Under the pieces are notes generated by a model. That model saw only the letters and a program-made list of their open reading frames with translations. It did not search any database and was not told where the DNA came from. Of a stretch of 64,000 nucleotides of DNA, positions 62,699 to 64,000 are shown one piece after another. Source of the DNA: Gracilaria domingensis (taxonomy: Eukaryota > Rhodophyta > Florideophyceae > Gracilariales > Gracilariaceae); the NCBI GenBank assembly GCA_022539475.1, contig VCMS01000039.1, forward strand, positions 62,001 to 126,000, given 5' to 3'. Every line of letters begins with the position of its first letter. The first letter of the stretch is position 1. Position numbers and translations under genes: made by a program.

Positions 62699-63984
62699 TC
62701 AACCCACTTGGGCTTTGTCCAGCGTAGCCGGTATCGGTGTCCGTGTGCGACGGTGGTACTGCAAGACGTTAGAGCGAAGCAAATGCTCGATAGGCTCATG
62801 TATATCCTCAGAAGAGGCGTAGCCGTACCAACGGACTCGATACAGTAGCTCCCCGTCAGGGGCGTAGCCGTGACTTACCAGACCGTCGATGACATACTCC
62901 TCGTCAAGGACCTCCCGCTGGGTGTGCGACTTGGTCCCTGAGTCCACTTTTGAGGCGTTGTCGTTACTTCTCCCGTCGTGGGCTTCGTCAATTGCTTGCG
63001 GCTGCCGTTCTGACGGCAAGACATCCTGTACGTTAGGCGAGGGCCATTTTGACCATGATGGTTTCCTGACATTCAGGCTTCCAGACTTCTGGTTCTCTTT
63101 CCCATGTTGTTGGGCTCTTACCGAGCTTTGGTATTCTCGGATATAGAGCTTCCGGTGTTCCGGCATGATCTGCCGAAGTGAGGGTGAACGGTCCGCATTG
63201 CGGCGTGCCAGCGGTTGGTGCCGTGGCTCGTGCCGAGGCGACGTCTTGCCACGCATTGCTGGCTGTGAGGCCTGCGCCGTTGCACGGCTGTGCGTTGCCG
63301 ATTCAAATTCGGAATTTCCGTTTTCGTCGGCCGCGGGCCTTACAGCGGGCAAGTGCCCGGCTCGTGTGCTGTTGTCCTCCACTGGAGGCGGATCGCCGGC
63401 GAAGCCAGACACTTGGCGCGTTATGGGCGTGCGCGCAGCATTGGGCTGCTGCCCACTTACTGTGGCATGTCGGCTCGCTATAGTGGTGGTTGCCTCCGTG
63501 TTCTCAACGGCTTCATCACTCGACGCTTCCATAAATCTCCAGAAACTGGGTCTGCCGTAACGGTACGGTTTCCTTCGACACACTCTTTCCCCGGACTTCC
63601 GGCTTTTCTTGATGCATTAGTGCTTCCGCTGTCGGGCTCCGGTTCCGGCAAGTGTGTACATTCCGCATTTGGCGGGGCTGTTGCGGTATCTGTGGCGCTC
63701 TTTTCGGGCGCACCCGTCTCACGCTGCGCAACCGGGGCGTGCTCCTGGGCATGCGTCTGTGACTGCGGTACAGTACTATCCGCGGGCTGAGCGGCGGCTT
63801 CTGAAGCAGCGTCACTGCGCTGTCCTTCCGGGTTTCCGGCTTCGTATGCCACCGAAGTGGTGTGCTCCCCTTTAGGCTGTCGCGATAACTGCGCGTTGTT
63901 TGCTTCCTTCCGATTCTCCGGCTGTTCACGCGTCCGCGTGCTTTCACCACGACTTGCGTGCGACACAGAGGCCTGCAAAGGCAC
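62699..63984 (-). CDS. Gypsy copy 2 integrase tail with chromodomain (partial)
   Basis: The frame at 62699-63583 starts with a long Pro/Ser/Arg/Glu-rich, presumably disordered linker. It ends with a chromodomain: EYVIDGLVSHG, then LLYRVRWYGY, and HEPIEHLL, with the aromatic residues that bind methylated histone tails. The element's frame toward the integrase core continues beyond the window. The chromodomain sits at the integrase C-terminus, as in chromoviruses. Confidence 0.8.
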
Positions 63985-64000
63985 CTTCGTCGGCGACGAT

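Larger units (their letters stand above)
59978..64000 (-). mobile_element. Ty3/gypsy chromodomain retrotransposon, copy 2 (cut by window end)
   Basis: From left to right this is the 3' LTR (59978-60362), polypurine tract, a 607-codon antisense ORF, and the integrase C-terminal and chromodomain end reading leftward; the rest of pol lies beyond 64000. It matches copy 1 over all these parts. The visible part looks largely whole, with few breaks, and is clearly better preserved than copy 1. It is preceded by the same structured block as copy 1. Confidence 0.88.

Noticed and set aside
1-64000. CRISPR arrays, rRNA or tRNA genes
   Set aside because: None seen; repeated GATATCC units near 28.7-29.1 kb are irregular, lack spacers of constant length and belong to a transposon.

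Overview
The window is nuclear DNA of a eukaryote. It holds TATA-type promoters, secreted and mitochondrial-type proteins, a piggyBac transposase, a Tnp2 (CACTA-type) transposase, Ty1/copia and chromodomain Ty3/gypsy elements and a tyrosine-recombinase retrotransposon. The intact genes are short, close together and free of obvious introns, and are separated by dense nested mobile DNA. That pattern would fit a compact, intron-poor alga such as a florideophyte red alga (Chondrus-like). The assignment is inference and was not tested by any search.

Region 1 (1-10.1 kb) is ordinary host DNA. It has two lineage-specific secreted or membrane protein genes, a folB-folK pair overlapping by 8 bases, and another Cys-rich secreted protein gene. 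A 1510-bp segment (1-1510 and 6288-7797) is repeated without visible difference at a spacing of 6287 bp.

Region 2 (10.1-19.7 kb) lies between two matching piggyBac-type terminal repeats. It contains a broken piggyBac transposase, a secreted-protein ORF, a broken DIRS-like retrotransposon and a solo LTR with a perfect 5-bp target duplication. Region 3 (19.9-23.3 kb) holds an unclassified 2.2-kb inverted-repeat element with 12-bp flanking repeats and a hAT-type MITE with a perfect 8-bp target duplication.

Region 4 (23.9-53.6 kb) is a nest of insertions. An old, broken chromodomain gypsy element (minus strand, LTRs at 23912-24298 and 53256-53639) is split by about 19.7 kb of foreign DNA. That insert has degenerate GATATCC-type subterminal repeats at both ends and a Tnp2 transposase gene near its right end, so it looks like a giant CACTA-like transposon. 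It carries damaged host-type genes: a multi-pass membrane protein, a FUN14 protein, a cytochrome b5-type sulfite oxidase and a GC-rich Pro-rich ORF. A young, whole copia element (LTRs differing at one base in 285, perfect TSD) sits inside the carried membrane-protein gene. A 0.4-kb relative of the CACTA-like element sits in the gypsy integrase region.

Region 5 (53.6-64 kb) has a zinc-finger ORF, a gag-like fragment and strongly structured, RNA-like sequence, followed by a second gypsy copy that runs off the window. Between its chromodomain and its 3' LTR this copy carries an open 607-codon ORF on the strand opposite to pol. The broken copy in region 4 has the homologous block in the same place. 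This conserved antisense gene and the giant gene-carrying CACTA-like element are the two most notable finds.
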